Source: Anaeramoeba flamelloides (taxonomy: Eukaryota > Metamonada > Anaeramoebidae). Taken from it: 64,000 nucleotides of DNA. The stretch covers positions 5,399,001-5,463,000 of the forward strand of contig JANTQA010000070.1 in the NCBI GenBank assembly GCA_027625915.1, given 5' to 3'. Shown one piece after another: positions 25,053-34,768 of the stretch; position 1 is the first letter of the stretch, and each line of letters opens with the position of its first letter. The notes beneath the pieces are model-generated. The model was given only the letters and a program-made list of their open reading frames with translations, searched no databases and was not told the origin of the DNA. The translations under genes were made by a program, and so were the position numbers.

Positions 25053-25520
25053 ATACCAGTACTGAGAAGATTAAAGTGGTTACTACTGACTTAACAAACA
25101 ATCCAATTCGAAACATTCCACAAATCAACTTCCATATCACTGCTGTTGTCACAGTAGCAAATGATGGAACAAGTATAAATACCCTAATGTTGGATAAAAG
25201 AAGACCAATTAAACAAGACTTAGTTGACAACTCCAATTATACAAGGCTCTCATTTGTTCAATCGAATTCGGGAGAATATGACAAAAAATCTTTTTTCAAA
25301 ATGGTTAAAAAATATTTTTATCCCTGCTGTTGACCTCAAGAGAAAAAAAATAGGTGAAAATGAAAATGCATTACTAAAAATAGACGGTGCTCCTTCTCAT
25401 AGACCGGATGAAGGGCATTTATTATGTGAAAAACCCAAAATACAAATTTTATTTTTGCCAGCCAATAGTTCCCATTTACTCCAACCCTGCGATGTTGTTA
25501 TTTTTAAAGGATTACAATCA

Positions 25521-25605
25521 TACAGTCAGTTTCACTTTTAAGGCACAAACTTTTTGTAGTAATTTAAGGCACAAAAAAATCTCAAAATAAGGCACATTTG
25601 TTTTT
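25521..25605. mobile_element. Left half of a palindromic MITE (copy J)
   Basis: Starts TACAGTCAGTTTCAC with two good iterons, then breaks off into unrelated sequence with no right arm. It marks the right boundary of the truncated pogo element. Confidence 0.85.
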
Positions 25606-25884
25606 CCCCAAAATTTTTCAAAAAAAAAATCGATTTTTTTGAAACAAAAAAATTTTGTTTAATTTACTGTAAAAAAACTTGTTTTTTTTTGAAATATATT
25701 AAAATCGTTCCTAAATACAAGTAATTTTAATGTCTCGTCAGAACTCGAAAAGTAAACATTTTTGAGACTCCGGAGTTTTAAAAATCGATTTTTCAGACGA
25801 TTTTAACACAGATCAAATAATACTGAGTGTATGAAATCAAATAATTGATCAAAAATCACGATCAGAAAAAAATTTTTTAAACAC

Positions 25885-26190
25885 AAAGAAAAAATGACAA
25901 AGGAATTGAATTTTCTTTGTCATTTTTTTTTCAAAAATAACAAAGCACCTTGTAAAAATCCCCATGTTCGGAAAAAAAAAATAACAAAGGAATTAAATTT
26001 TTTTAAAAAATAACAAAGGAAATAAAAAAATAACAAAGAAAATTTATTTCCTTTGTTATTTTTTTATTTCCTTTGTCATCTTATTCAAAAATGACAAAGA
26101 GTCCAAAAAATAACAAAATTATTTTTTAAACTCTGTTTCTTATTTTTTTTTATCATTTTTGACACAGTCAATTTTCTTTGTCATTTTTTG
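25885..26190. repeat. Array of AATGACAAAG / CTTTGTCATT short hairpins
   Basis: Variants AAATGACAAAG, AATAACAAAGG and their reverse complements alternate about a dozen times, separated by A/T runs, just upstream of the LINE ORF1 start. They could form serial small hairpins and may be the element's 5' UTR. Confidence 0.6.
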
Positions 26191-26212
26191 ACCTTTAAAC
26201 CACAACTCTTGC

Positions 26213-27235
26213 ATGCAAGAAATGAACACAACGAGATTTACCAACACTTTATTGGTGTTGGGAGTTCCCCTTGCTCACAAAATTGAGTATTTTAGGGAAG
26301 ATCTATATGAACATTTCCACCGTACTAACACCCAAATCGGAGATATAAAAATTTTCCGCAACCCTCCCAGCAACAAAAATAGCAACATATACAAGGGGAG
26401 GAGTGACGAGGGGAGCTACGAGGAAAAATATGAGAGAATTTTTGAAAAAAATTATCGAGGAACCAGGATTCGAACAAGGGACATGTCGAATAGACCCAAA
26501 CACAAGGAGATTCTGATAGAATTTGAACATCCGAGACAGGCTACTAGAGCTTACTGGGCCATAAACGACAGATACCAACCCTTAAGGGTTAAAAATAGTA
26601 AAATTCAAGCTTCTTTTTTTAATCTTAATTTTACCCCTCAGAAATCACATCGTACCACACATGATGGGAATTTTAGAGGTCATAGGCAAAGGTATCCCGA
26701 CTCTCGCCACCTGGTAAATAAAGACTACAGTCCCAACCAGGTCTTGAAAGAGAAGTATGACCCTGAAAAACAAGGTACAAGGGTATACTATAACCAATAC
26801 CATGGAAACTCTAATGCTGAAGGTGAAAGGCCCTCTCAACGCTCATCTAAGAGAAACGAGACGGACAAAAGAAACCTTCGGAGAGAAAGAAACAATAATA
26901 CAAAGACCGAGAGAAACTATAACTACAAAAAAAAATGGAAATCCCTCCCAAATGAGTTACAGGAATACACTCAAATACAAACCAAGAAAGAAAAATTCGG
27001 AAAAAAAAAAGAAAAAAATAAAAAAAAGATCAACAAAGAAAAAAATACTCAAAAATCAGAGAAATTTTCAAAGAATGCTCTTTTTTTAATAGGAAAAAAA
27101 GAAAACATTCAAGAAAATATCAAGATCGAAATCATAGAAAAACACTACATGAGTTTCAACCCTAGAAAGATAGAAAGAAAAATATCAAAAGCAGGGAAAA
27201 TATATACATTATTTATTTTAAAAATGAAAAAATGA
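26213..27235 (+). CDS. LINE ORF1 (nucleic-acid-binding protein)
   Basis: 340 residues starting MQEMNTTRF. The N-terminal ~140 residues include NTLLVLGVPLAHKIEYFREDL and IEFEHPRQATRAYWAINDRY, which look like an RNA-recognition-type fold (a beta strand, then a helix with conserved aromatics). The rest is very basic (Arg/Lys/Asn), as in many LINE ORF1 proteins that coat the RNA. It is free of MITE insertions, unlike everything downstream. Similar sequence continues past the TGA stop in other frames (27240-28150, Lys/Glu-rich coiled coil). Confidence 0.6.
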   Translation: MQEMNTTRFTNTLLVLGVPLAHKIEYFREDLYEHFHRTNTQIGDIKIFRNPPSNKNSNIYKGRSDEGSYEEKYERIFEKNYRGTRIRTRDMSNRPKHKEILIEFEHPRQATRAYWAINDRYQPLRVKNSKIQASFFNLNFTPQKSHRTTHDGNFRGHRQRYPDSRHLVNKDYSPNQVLKEKYDPEKQGTRVYYNQYHGNSNAEGERPSQRSSKRNETDKRNLRRERNNNTKTERNYNYKKKWKSLPNELQEYTQIQTKKEKFGKKKEKNKKKINKEKNTQKSEKFSKNALFLIGKKENIQENIKIEIIEKHYMSFNPRKIERKISKAGKIYTLFILKMKK

Positions 27236-28153
27236 GAAATAAAGCTCTCATAATGGAAAGCACAGAAATAAACAATAAAACAATATTAGTAAAAAAGGCT
27301 CTAAAAAAATTGCTCAATATAACTCTAATATAGTCGAAAAAAGAACTAAAACATTAGAGGAAATATCAAAATTAATAACTGATATTAAAAAAGAACAGAA
27401 AGAAAATTTGAGTATAATTCAAGATAAAATAAAAAAACTAAAAAAAGATAAAAAAAAAATCAAAGAAGACTCAGAAAAAGAACTAAAAAAATTATACCAA
27501 AATAAAATAAGACTTAAATTAGAATTAGAATTTGGAGTACATTTACAACCCAATTCAAAACTAACACAAGAAAAAAATATAAAAACTAAAAGTGAAATTG
27601 ATAATAACAAAAAAATAATTGAAATAAATAAATAGGAGAACACTAAACCAAAAATTCAAAAAGATTAAAAAGATCAAAAAGAAATAGAAAAAGATATAAA
27701 AAATAAAAACTTGGAAAGAAAAAATAAAATCTCAAAGAATAAAAACCAAGAAAATGAAAACTCAAATAATAAACAAGGAAAAAATAAAAACACTAAAATA
27801 AAATAAAATAAAACTAAACTAATACAAGAATAAAATACTCTAACATAAAAAACCAAGATAAAGAAAAGACTCTTGATCAAAAGGGAATAGTTGAAACAAA
27901 CTCTAATTTAAAATTAGGACAAACTGAGAAAAGAGACTCTCTTTGCTGCGGAAGCTCAAACCCACGAGGGGAACAATCTCTTTCACCAGACTCTAATTTG
28001 GAAGATTCCACTCTCATCAATGAACTGAATTCCGGAGTTCAGGGAGAGGACAGCAAATTAGATGAAATACAGGGAGAATTTCTAAAAAATCAAGAGTTAA
28101 AACAAAAAGAAAAAGAAAAAGAAAAAGAAATAGAAAAAGAAAAAGAAAAAGAA

Positions 28154-28356
28154 ATACAGTCAGTTTCACTTTTAAGGCACAAACTTGCAACGAAATTTAA
28201 GGCACAATAAAAATCTCAAATTAAGGCACAAAATTCAAATTCTAGGGAAAATAATTTGTAAAAAATAAAAATTCCAAAATTTGTGCCTTAATTTGAGATT
28301 TATTTGTGCCTTAAATTTCGTTGCAAGTTTGTGCCTTAAAAGTGAAACTGACTGTA
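28154..28356. mobile_element. Palindromic MITE, young type, copy K, in LINE
   Basis: TACAGTCAGTTTCAC...GTGAAACTGACTGTA. Removal keeps the Glu/Lys/Ile-rich frame (GAA ATA GAA ATA). Confidence 0.95.
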
Positions 28357-28375
28357 GAAATAGAAAATGAAAATG

Positions 28376-28577
28376 TACAGTCAGTTTCACTTTTAAGGCA
28401 CAAACTTTCAACGAAATTTAAGGCACAAAAAAATCTCAAATTAAAGCACAAAATTTGGAATTTTTATTTTTTACAAATTATTTTCCCTAGAATTTGACTT
28501 TTGTGCCTTAATTTGAGATTTTTATTGTGCCTTAAATTTCGTTGAAAGTTTGTGCCTTAAAAGTGAAACTGACAGTA
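28376..28577. mobile_element. Palindromic MITE, young type, copy L, in LINE
   Basis: Separated from copy K by only 19 bp of LINE sequence. Right end GACAGTA instead of GACTGTA. Removal of both copies leaves one continuous acidic reading frame. Confidence 0.95.
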
Positions 28578-29074
28578 AAAGAGAAGGAAAAAATTGCTAA
28601 ACTAACAGAATCAACAATAATTCAGACGCTATCAGAAGACAATACGAACTTAGATTCAGAACCAGAATCAGATCTAGACACTCTCTCAGAAGAAACGTCA
28701 AGTGATGAATCTGAGTAAAAAGAATCAGAGTCGCAGTCATAAGATGAAAACTATAAGTTTTATAGTAAAAAAAAAAAAAAATTGGATAAACTAGAAGAAA
28801 GACTAAAAGAGAAGTACGATTTGGAGGGAGAACTAAAAATCAAGACCAATTCTCAAACGGGATACTTCCATTCAATAAAATGCCCAAAATGTGGCACATG
28901 GTCAAGATCCAAGAGGAAAATCTTTTGCGCAAACTGTTCCACCAAACAAGATGAAATAGAGATTAAATATTTCACAAGATTTAATGAATTGGTGGACATT
29001 GGGCCCGGAAGGAAGAAGAAAAATTATTGAACAAAAAATAATATACCAAAAAAAATTGGGAGAAATTTGGTAGA

Positions 29075-29276
29075 TACAGTCAGTTTCACTTTTAAGGAAC
29101 AAACTTTCAACGAAATTTAAGGCACAAAAAAAATCTCAAATTAAAGCACAAAATTCAAATTCTAGTAAAAATAAATTGTAAAAAAAAAAATTTTTAAATT
29201 TTGTGCCTTAATTTGAGATTTTTTTGTGCCTTAAATTTCGTTGAAAGTTTGTGCCTTAAAAGTGAAACTGACTGTA
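29075..29276. mobile_element. Palindromic MITE, young type, copy M, in LINE
   Basis: TACAGTCAGTTTCAC...GTGAAACTGACTGTA. Removal joins NLVD to RIGGDINSQ in frame. Confidence 0.95.
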
Positions 29277-30069
29277 GAATAGGAGGGGATATAAATTCCC
29301 AATCTCCCAAAAATAAAAAGAGCAACTCTTCAGACAGAGAGCCCCAAAGAGAAGCTCTTTTCACAAAGTTTAAGGAAAAAAAAAAAAAAATATTTTCCTT
29401 AAACAAGATGACTATTTAAAATGGTATAGAACTGATTTTGAAAATCCACTCGGCCAACCTATAATTCTTAAAATAGAGTTTGACCGAAGAAAAAAAAATC
29501 AAGAATCACACCAAAAATAGATGAATCTTTAAAAAAATAAGAAAAATCTTAAAAAATGAAATAAAAAGATGGAAGATCAATACCATCAACTGTCACCAAC
29601 TGCGAGAATGGCTCTCACAATCGATAAGGTACTCGTACTTCAGAACTTACGAAACCAGACAAACAGCAGTATACAGCAAAGAAAAATATCACCGAAAGAA
29701 ATACCCAAAAAAAGCAAAAATTCCTAAACTCTATAGAAACCTTTACAACTTCACAATCAAGGAAATCAGAAAAAACCTCAAAACAACTTTCACCCATAGC
29801 AAGAAAATAATGAAATATGGGAATATAAGTACATATGAGGAAAGAAACTTCGGACACATAAATGAAGTAGGAAGGAAAAATAAATTGATCCTTAAGACTA
29901 CTGAAGAATTCTTATCAGTCCTAGAAATTTTCTCACTTATCAATAACCCAATCCCACTAAGAGTATTGAGAAGAGGAGAAAAAGAAATAGAAATTTGGGA
30001 TGAATTATTCAATATTTTAACATACCAGGAAACATTTTTAAGAAAGATTAGAAAAATTCATCAAAGTAT

Positions 30070-30270
30070 TACAGTCAGTTTCACTTTTAAGGCACAAACT
30101 TTCAACGAAATTTAAGGCACAAAAAAAATCTCAAATTAAAGCACAAAATTCAAATTCTAGTAAAAATAAAATGTAAAAAAAAAATTTCCAAATTTTGTGC
30201 CTTAATTTGAGATTTTTTTGTGCCTTAAATTTCGTTGAAAGTTTGTGCCTTAAAAGTGAAACTGACTGTA
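30070..30270. mobile_element. Palindromic MITE, young type, copy N, in LINE ORF2
   Basis: Lies just upstream of the endonuclease. Removal reads ...IHQSIKMLKYDRK. Confidence 0.95.
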
Positions 30271-30427
30271 AGATGTTAAAATATGACCGAAAAAACAGAC
30301 CAAAATTCATTGAGAAAGGAAGATCCCCACAAGAAAACAGCGAAATCACTCTTAAAATAGCTACTTTAAATGTGGGAGGAATTGGAAGGGATGAAAAAAT
30401 TCTAGAAATGGAAAAATTCATCTTTAC

Positions 30428-30626
30428 TACAGTCAGTTTCACTTTTAAGACACAAACTTTCAACGAAATTTAAAGCACAAAAAAATCTCAAATTAAAGCA
30501 CAAAATTTGGAAATTTTTTTTTTTTACTATTTTTACTAGAATTTGAATTTTGTGCTTTAATTTGAGATTTTTTTTGTGCCTTAAATTTCGTTGAAAGTTT
30601 GTGCCTTAAAAGCGAAACTGACTGTA
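30428..30626. mobile_element. Palindromic MITE, young type, copy O, in LINE ORF2
   Basis: Inside the endonuclease domain, between FIFT and NNIDIALIQS. Frame kept. Right end GCGAAACTGACTGTA. Confidence 0.95.
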
Positions 30627-31389
30627 ATAACATAGATATAGCGCTAATACAATCGACAAAAAGGAAAAATACTCCGTATCTAAGGAAATACAGAGCAATA
30701 TCAAAAAAATCATATGGTAATAATGGTACAAAGGGAGGACTAACAATCTTATTCAAACCCTTCCTAAGACTATTCATTAATGAAAAACTAATTGATCATG
30801 AAGACTTCATGGGAATTAACCTAAACAATATTACCATAATTAACTGCTATGGTAGACAAAAGGACCCAGATGGCAAAATTGACTTCGTTGGAATATTCAA
30901 AAACAAAATAAAAGAAATCAGTGAGAACTGGAAAATGGAGAAAATACTCATAGGAGGTGATTTCAACTTGAACAACGAACAAATGGGAAAAATAACTGAA
31001 ATAAGAAAAAATAATTTCCAAATAATTCAAAATGAAATCCCCTCTAGAGTTAGAAATATCGATCATTTGGTCATGAAAAATATAAGACTAAAGGAAAGAA
31101 TCAATAAATGCCTTATAACTCCACTGATACCAAAAGAAAAACAACGAATAAAAATTAAAAAAAAATAAAGAAAATAAAGAAAAAGAAAAAATTGAATTAA
31201 TCAGACTCTCAGAGCATAAAATGGTAATAAATGAGATCAAAATAGAAAAAGATCTTGAAATTAGAGAAATCTTCTCTTGCCGAGACGATTCCAAATTTCA
31301 AGAGGAATTCATCTCAAACTTCGAAAACGAAGAATTAAATAAAGAAAATTTCTCAAAATTTCAACAGAAATTTCGAAAAAAAATTCACC

Positions 31390-31591
31390 TACAGTCAGTT
31401 TCACTTTTAAGGCACAAACTTTCAACGAAATTTAAGGCACAATAAAAATCTCAAATTAAAGCACAAAATTTGGAATTTTTTATTTTACAATTTATTTTTA
31501 CTAGAATTTGAATTTTGTGCTTTAATTTGAGATTTTTATTGTGCCTTAAATTTCGTTGAAAGTTTGTACCTTAAAAGTGAAACTGACTGTA
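31390..31591. mobile_element. Palindromic MITE, young type, copy P, in LINE ORF2
   Basis: Between endonuclease and RT. Removal joins KKIHL to IQDIKYDDY in frame. Confidence 0.95.
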
Positions 31592-32521
31592 ATACAAGAT
31601 ATAAAGTATGATGACTACATTACATTACAAAAAATGATAGACTTTATATCAGACCCATCCACCAAAAAAATAATCATTAGAGAAAAAACAAAAAATTGGG
31701 AAAAAATTCTGAAAAAAAATCAATACGGAATTCAAACTCAATAACATAAACTGGTGGAAACACTACAATCAAATAAGAGGAAATAACCTCAAAATGATCA
31801 AAAATAACCCCAAAATGGAAAGAGAATACAAAGAACACATAGACACAATAAAGAAAAAAATCAACAAAAAATTCATCAAAGAAATAGAAAACACTAAACC
31901 CTTCTATGAAACAGAAAAAAAACCGTTGAAACCGTTAAACTTCTTCGAAAAAGAGGAAATAGAAGGACAATTGAAATGGATTAAAAATAAATCAGTTAAA
32001 CAATTCGACAAAATTTTTCTGTACAAAAAAGACACTAAAAAAAAAAGAAGATCAAAAATACCAGCAAAACTACTCAAAATTCATAACAACACTGCAAAGA
32101 ATCTTCCAAACTCGGATCAAGAATCCAAATAAGGATAACTTGAACTGTATTAAGGAAAGAGACCTACTCTTCATTCACAAAAAAGGAGATGAAGGAGTAA
32201 CTCTAAACTATAGACCAATCTCAATTAACAATGCTTTGGCAAGAATATTCCTTAAGCTCTTATACAAAAAAAATCGAACAGTCATGGGACCATATTGATC
32301 CCCTTCAATTCGGATTTAGGAAAAAATTCGACACAAGAATAGTAGTAAAAAACTACTTGGACAAGTTCAATGAAGAAAAAAAGAAAAGAAAAAAGAAACA
32401 CACTTGGGCAGTCACAATAGATTTAGCAAAATTTTTTGACTCAGTACCTCATAAACTAATTGTCAAAACAGCACCAAAGTTTATTAATGACCCCCTAATA
32501 AGAGAATTTATTAAACAATAT

Positions 32522-32721
32522 TACAGTCAGTTTCACTTTTAAGGCACAAACTTTCAACGAAATTTAAGGCACAAAAAAATCTCAAATTAAAGCACAAAAT
32601 TTGGAATTTTCTTTTTTACAATTTATTTTTACTAGAATCTGAATTTTGTGCTTTAATTTGAGATTTTTTTGTGCCTTAAATTTCGTTGAAAGTTTGTGCC
32701 TTAAAAGTGAAACTGACTGTA
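32522..32721. mobile_element. Palindromic MITE, young type, copy Q, in LINE RT
   Basis: Inserted just before the RT GVYQGDPLSP box. Removal gives KQYYTGNGTGVYQGD in frame. Confidence 0.95.
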
Positions 32722-32877
32722 TACTGGAAATGGGACAGGAGTATACCAAGGAGACCCACTTTCCCCCCATAATATTTGCTTATATTAGCCACTTCATATT
32801 ACAAAGAATCAAACCACATACAATACACACGCAAATGTATGCAGATGATCTGATCCTAATAATGGAAGGTAAATCTC

Positions 32878-33079
32878 TACAGTCAGTTTCACATTTAAGG
32901 CTCAAACTTTCAACGAAATTTAAGGCACAAAAAAATCTCAAATTAAGGCACAATTTTTTGGAATTTTAATTTTCACAAATTATTTTACTAGAATTTAAAA
33001 TCATGTGCCTTAATTTGAGATTTTTTTTGTGCCTTAAATTTCGTAGAAAGTTTGTGCCTTAAAAACGAAACTGACTGTA
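32878..33079. mobile_element. Palindromic MITE, young type, copy R, in LINE RT
   Basis: Inserted ~35 bp after the YADD box. Its arms (CACATTTAAGG; GTAGAAAG; AACGAAACTG) share private changes with copy I in the pogo element, so the two are close relatives. Confidence 0.95.
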
Positions 33080-33200
33080 CTAGAAATTGAAGAATTATTA
33101 AAAACAAAAATTTACCCAATCATCACAAAATATGGATTGACGGTAAATGATGATAAAACAGAAAAGGAGACTGAAAAAAACCTTAAAAAGATCAAATACC

Positions 33201-33401
33201 TACAGTCAGTTTCACTTTTAAGGCACAAACTTTCAACGAAATTTAAGGCACAAAAAAATCTCAAATTAAAGCACAATTTTTTGGAATTTTAATTTCAACA
33301 AATTATTTTACTAGAATTTGAATTTTGTGCCTTAATTTGAGATTTTTTTTGTGCCTTAAATTTCGTAGAAAGTTTGTGTCTTAAAAGTGAAACTGACTGT
33401 A
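33201..33401. mobile_element. Palindromic MITE, young type, copy S, in LINE RT
   Basis: Splits the conserved KYL|GIWLD block of LINE ORF2. Removal restores it exactly. Confidence 0.95.
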
Positions 33402-33711
33402 GGAATATGGCTAGACAAAAAAGAACACATTCAAAAAAACCTAGATAAAGCCAAAGACCACTTTTCTAGATACATCTACATTTACGCAAATGATAGACTC
33501 TCAAATGCGCTAAAGATCCAACTTTTTAAGGTAGTTATACTACCCCAAGTTCTCTATGACCTAGATGTTTTCAACCTGACGAAAACAGACTATGAGAAAA
33601 TAGAAACTTGGATTAATGTAAAGATAAAAAACATAATCAAAGTCAACATAGGCACACCAACCGATATCATAAGATGGGAGACTAGAACCGAGCCCACAAA
33701 ACATATGATAC

Positions 33712-34112
33712 TACAGTCAGTTTCACTTTTAAGGCACAAACTTTCTACGAAATTTAAGGCACAATGAAAATCTCAAATTAAGGCACAAAATTTAGAATTA
33801 CAGTCAGTTTCACTTTTAAGGCACAAACTTTCAACGAAATTTAAGGCACAAAAAAAATATCAAATTAAGGTACAAAATTCAAATTCTAGTAAAAATAAAT
33901 TGTAAAAGAAAAAATTACAAATTTTGTGCTTTAATTTGAGATTTTTTTTGTGCCTTAAATTTCGTTGAAAGTTTGTGCCTTAAAAGTGAAACTGACTGTA
34001 AATTTTTTACAAATTATTTTACTAGAATATGAATTTTGTGCCTTAATTTGATATTTTTTTTGTGCCTTAAATTTCGTTGAAAGTTTGTGTCTTAAATTTG
34101 ATACTGACTGTA
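33712..34112. mobile_element. Palindromic MITE, copy T-outer, itself split by another MITE
   Basis: The left arm is 33712-33798 and the right arm 34001-34112. The right terminus is more diverged (AAATTTGATACTGACTGTA). Removing the whole nest joins KHMI to LKRKAKFLKK in frame. Confidence 0.9.
33799..34000. mobile_element. Palindromic MITE, young type, copy T-inner, nested
   Basis: A complete copy inserted at a TA in the spacer between the arms of T-outer. It therefore arrived later, showing sequential activity of the family. Confidence 0.95.
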
Positions 34113-34768
34113 AAAAGAAAAGCTAAATTCCTCAAGAAACTGAAAAAATTGGAACTTGAGTACTTAGCTAAAGACCTCAAATTAGATGAAATCGAATGTA
34201 TACACTGGGAAAACATGGAGGAAAAAGAAATCAAAGAAAGACTCCATCAAACCCACATTAAAACCATACAAAATAAAGTCGATTCATCTATTGGAGAAAA
34301 GAATTGGAAACTGAAGAAATATCTCAAGATTGCTCAATTTCCAAATAACTTTGCGCAAAAAAACAACCATATCTAAGCTGGAAATCATCAACAACCCTAT
34401 TTAAGCTCAAATCCTTCTCAAATGGCTTATGTAGGTACATATACAAATGGGAACCAGGTATAGATACCAAAATATGCCCTTGTTGTAATAAAAAAGTTGA
34501 TGATGTTGACCATTTCATATGGAAATGCGAAAAATATGAAAAAACTAGGAAATTCTGGAAATATGATCTTAAAAACATCGAGGGGTTCGATTTTAGTATC
34601 ATTACCAGAGAAGATACAGATGAACTCTTCAGAAAAATGAACGTGAAAGTGATATATGACATCACGATTGAGTACCTTATAACCAACATGACTCAACATG
34701 CTATAAGGAAAAATGCACTCAAATCCAAATAAACTAGTCAAACCCATCTGAAAAATAGTTTACATTTA

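Larger units (their letters stand above)
23551..25520 (+). mobile_element. Pogo/Tigger-like DNA transposon, interrupted by four MITEs and truncated on the right
   Basis: The left terminus CTGTTGTGGAAAAAAAGTGA follows TTA and is shared with transposase-less relatives at 54583 and 46592. The transposase reads in one strand through segments separated by palindromic MITEs: helix-turn-helix (RVSAISNYF | NVSRTTLGRWV), CENP-B-type block (SRKWVYGWVKRNHCF), first DDE Asp region (GLIFNMDENTVYN), and late DDE blocks (LLKIDGAPSHR, LPANSSHLLQPCDVVIF), all typical of the pogo superfamily. The right end is lost after a half MITE at 25521. Removing the MITEs joins most segments in frame; additional frameshifts lie in homopolymers (near 24350 and ~25290). 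Confidence 0.85.
23660..25520 (+). pseudogene. Pogo-like transposase gene (interrupted)
   Basis: The probable start is the ATG at 23660 (MITKIIKRNALSS...). Segments: 23660-23805, 24009-24143, 24347-24572, 24775-24850, 25053-25520. Frame is kept across MITE junctions 1, 3 and 4. At junction 2 the A-run just after the MITE leaves the frame one base out. A further shift near 25290 is in a T-run. The catalytic DDE Asp motifs are recognisable. The gene is not functional as it stands in the DNA unless the insertions are removed and the shifts are assembly errors. Confidence 0.8.
27240..29074 (+). pseudogene. LINE inter-ORF coiled-coil and zinc-ribbon region (broken frames)
   Basis: Translated pieces include a strongly charged coiled coil (ISKLITDIKKEQKENL..., 27360-27635), a Ser/Glu/Asp-rich acidic piece that reads in frame through two MITEs to a TAA at ~28717, and an 82-residue frame (28782-29030) with CPKC/CANC spacing typical of a zinc ribbon. 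Probably the distal part of ORF1 or a linker. Confidence 0.55.
29277..34734 (+). pseudogene. LINE ORF2: endonuclease, reverse transcriptase, Cys-His tail
   Basis: Long protein broken by nine MITE insertions and a few homopolymer frameshifts. At eight successive MITE junctions (N to T-outer, counting the nested pair once) I translated across the site, and frame is kept each time, for example KIHQSI|KMLKYD, FIFT|NNIDIALIQ, QQYY-type|TGNGTGVYQGDPLSP, KYL|GIWLDKK and KHMI|LKRKAKF. Endonuclease catalytic blocks and the RT YADD box are intact as motifs. The downstream Cys-His motif CPCCNKKVDDVDHFIWKC is the usual LINE C-terminal knuckle. Confidence 0.85.

Noticed and set aside
23981-33767. Recurring peptides such as LQSVSLLRHKLSTKFKAQ and MCLKSETDC on both strands
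   Set aside because: They are translations of the palindrome arms, not a conserved protein domain.
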